This document shows positions 13,671-15,295 of a stretch of DNA of 15,295 nt, one piece after another. Both the position numbers and the translations under genes were made by a program. The DNA is from an uncultured bacterium. GTDB taxonomy: Bacteria; Actinomycetota; Coriobacteriia; Coriobacteriales; Atopobiaceae. Where the stretch lies: assembly GCA_905214175.1 (NCBI GenBank), contig CAJMLD010000017.1, forward strand, positions 1-15,295, read 5' to 3'. The stretch's first letter is position 1, and each line of letters opens with the position of its first letter. The notes beneath the pieces are model-generated. The model saw only the letters and a list, made by a program, of their open reading frames with translations, ran no database searches and was not told the origin of the DNA.

Positions 13671-15295
13671 ATGGCATTCGTTCACCTACACAATCACTCG
13701 GACTTCTCGATTCTCGACGGCGCCACGCCCATTCCCAGCATGGTCAAGCGCGCCATTGACGAGGGGATGCCCGCCGTTGCCCTTACGGACCACGGCTACA
13801 TGTTTGGCATCCCCAACCTCGACCTGGAATGCCGTAAGTACAACGATGGCCAGGCCAACATGAAGCAGTGGCGCCATGACGTCGAGTGCTTCAAGAAGAG
13901 TTGGGACCTCGAGGAGCCCGAGCCAGACGCGGACGACGCGAGCTACTTCGATCGCATCCATGACCAGTGGGCAAGCGACGTGGCCGTGTGGGAGTCCTCC
14001 GGCCACGACCTCGCTGCGGTCCAGGCAAACCGCCCGCGCCTCAAGGTGAAGCCCATCTTTGGCTGCGAGGCCTACTTCATTACCGATGACTGCATCGAGC
14101 GCGGCACCAAGCAGCGCCGCTACCACCTCATCCTCCTCGCCAAGAACGAGACGGGCTACCACAACCTGGTGAAGTGCATGTCCAAGGCTGCCGGCCACGA
14201 GATGATGTACTACCGGCCGCGCACCACGCTCGACATGCTCAAGGAGTACCACGAGGGTCTCATCTGCCAGAGCGCCTGCGTCCAGGGCATCATTCCCCAG
14301 TGCATCCTGGACGGTGACTTTGACGGCGCGCGCAGATGGGCAGAGACCTTCCGTGACGTCTTTGGCGAAGACTTCTACATCGAGATACAGGACCACGGTC
14401 TCACCTTCCGCAATGGATGGGATGACCGCAAGCTCGACGAGTACCTGGTCAAGATGGCGCACGAGATGGGCGTGAAGGTTGTTGCCACCAACGACTTCCA
14501 CTACCTCACGCGCGAGGACGCCCCCACGCAGGACATCCTTTCCTGCATAGGCAAGGCAACCACGCTCGACGACCCCAACCGCATGCGCATGGAGGGCTCG
14601 GAGTTCTATATGAAGTCCGAGGACGAGATGCGCCAGCTCTTCTCCTGGTGCCCTGAGGCCTGCGACACCACGCTCGAGATTGCCGACAAGTGCAATTACG
14701 AGCTCGACTGGACCCACATGTACCTGCCCGAGTACCCTGGCCTTCGCCCTGGGGAGACGGCCGACGAGCGTTTCCGCGAGGAGTGCGAGAAGGGCCTTGC
14801 CAAGCGCTATGGCGAGAATTGGCGCAATCTCACCATCGGTGGCTGGAACGTCAAAGACCGCTTCGAGCATGAGTACAAGATCATCACCGAGAAGGGCTTC
14901 GCGAACTACTTCCTCATCGTGCAGGACTACGTGCAGTGGGCCAAGGACAACGGCATCGGCGTGGGTCCCGGCCGCGGGTCTGCCGCCGGCGCCATCGTCG
15001 CGTACGCCATGAACATCACGAACTTCGACCCGCTCGAGAACGGCCTCATGTTCGAGAGGTTCCTCTCGCCGCAGCGCTCCGAGATGCCCGATATCGACAT
15101 GGACTTCGACGACGAGCACCTCCAGGACGTCCTGCAGCACGTGCGCGACGTCTACGGCGAGGACCACGTGTGCAAGGTCATCACGTACTCGACCATCAAG
15201 GCCAAGCAGGCCATCAACGACGCCAACCGTGTCCTGGGCTTCCCGGTCTACAAGGGTCAGCAGCTCTCGAAGATGCTCTCGAACGACCCCAAGCT
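13671..15295 (+). CDS. dnaE: DNA polymerase III alpha subunit, N-terminal part (cut by window edge)
   Basis: The first 541 residues of the replicative polymerase subunit; no stop codon occurs before the window ends. The PHP domain starts at once with HLHNHSDFSILDG (5-17), keeping both metal-binding histidines H5 and H7, then ALTDHGYMFG (37-46), GCEAY with E133, and VATNDFHYL (271-279). An intact PHP site, as in mycobacterial DnaE1, suggests built-in 3'-5' proofreading rather than the inactive form of E. coli. Between about residues 54 and 120 there is an insertion of about 65 charged residues relative to usual DnaE. The polymerase core shows GVGPGRGSAAG (430-440) and PDIDMDFDD (473-481), with D476 and D478 as two of three catalytic aspartates; the third lies beyond the window. 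ATG at 13671 follows GGAGA by four bases. Confidence 0.95.
   Translation, partial: MAFVHLHNHSDFSILDGATPIPSMVKRAIDEGMPAVALTDHGYMFGIPNLDLECRKYNDGQANMKQWRHDVECFKKSWDLEEPEPDADDASYFDRIHDQWASDVAVWESSGHDLAAVQANRPRLKVKPIFGCEAYFITDDCIERGTKQRRYHLILLAKNETGYHNLVKCMSKAAGHEMMYYRPRTTLDMLKEYHEGLICQSACVQGIIPQCILDGDFDGARRWAETFRDVFGEDFYIEIQDHGLTFRNGWDDRKLDEYLVKMAHEMGVKVVATNDFHYLTREDAPTQDILSCIGKATTLDDPNRMRMEGSEFYMKSEDEMRQLFSWCPEACDTTLEIADKCNYELDWTHMYLPEYPGLRPGETADERFREECEKGLAKRYGENWRNLTIGGWNVKDRFEHEYKIITEKGFANYFLIVQDYVQWAKDNGIGVGPGRGSAAGAIVAYAMNITNFDPLENGLMFERFLSPQRSEMPDIDMDFDDEHLQDVLQHVRDVYGEDHVCKVITYSTIKAKQAINDANRVLGFPVYKGQQLSKMLSNDPK

Noticed and set aside
13686..15167. A 493-codon minus-strand open frame opposite dnaE
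   Set aside because: The + strand encodes unmistakable DnaE motifs; the antisense translation is Val/His/Leu-rich with no known fold.

Overview
The window is a dense, high-GC (low 60s % by eye) stretch in which all ten recognisable genes lie on the + strand. Starts mostly follow GGAGG-type ribosome sites 4-9 bases upstream. The gene content (AddA/AddB-type recombination nuclease, a DnaE with an intact PHP metal site, a YerC/TrpR-like regulator, a DUF2974 hydrolase, a FucO-type dehydrogenase) and the base composition suggest a high-GC anaerobic Gram-positive, most likely a Coriobacteriia member of the Olsenella/Atopobium type. That placement is inference: no rRNA or other taxonomic marker is present.

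Region 1 (1-4300) is metabolic and regulatory. It holds a zinc-dependent alcohol dehydrogenase, a GntR/YtrA-type repressor overlapping a multi-span DUF1648/DUF5808-like membrane protein, and an iron-dependent alcohol dehydrogenase very close to FucO (lactaldehyde reductase). The repressor pair has the clearest regulatory site of the window: a TTGACA-N16-TATAGT promoter whose -10 box lies inside a perfect 9-bp inverted repeat. The FucO gene ends in a strong GC-rich hairpin terminator.

Region 2 (4236-4568) is the one long gene-free stretch. Besides the terminator it carries a 101-bp composite inverted repeat with 22-bp arms (one mismatch), an inner 10-bp stem and a small side hairpin. It is the most unusual non-coding object here and may be a miniature repeat element or a structured terminator.

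Region 3 (4569-6256) has a DUF2974 (Mbeg1-like) alpha/beta-hydrolase and a small stand-alone HIRAN-domain protein. Region 4 (6348-13502) is a tight operon: a YerC-like TrpR-family regulator, then addB, then addA, with a 1-bp gap and a 1-bp overlap. AddB has the iron-sulfur-stapled nuclease but no visible Walker A motif. AddA has all UvrD-family helicase motifs plus a second nuclease, so together they form a one-motor, two-nuclease end-processing enzyme. Region 5 starts after a 14-bp hairpin and holds the first 541 codons of dnaE, cut by the window edge, with an unusual insertion of about 65 residues in its PHP domain.

No tRNA, rRNA, CRISPR array, insertion sequence or phage gene was seen. I do not see a clear new defence or biosynthetic system. 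The best leads are the composite repeat, a sequence word it shares with the hairpin before dnaE, the operator over the GntR promoter, and the regulator-addB-addA linkage with a nearby HIRAN gene.
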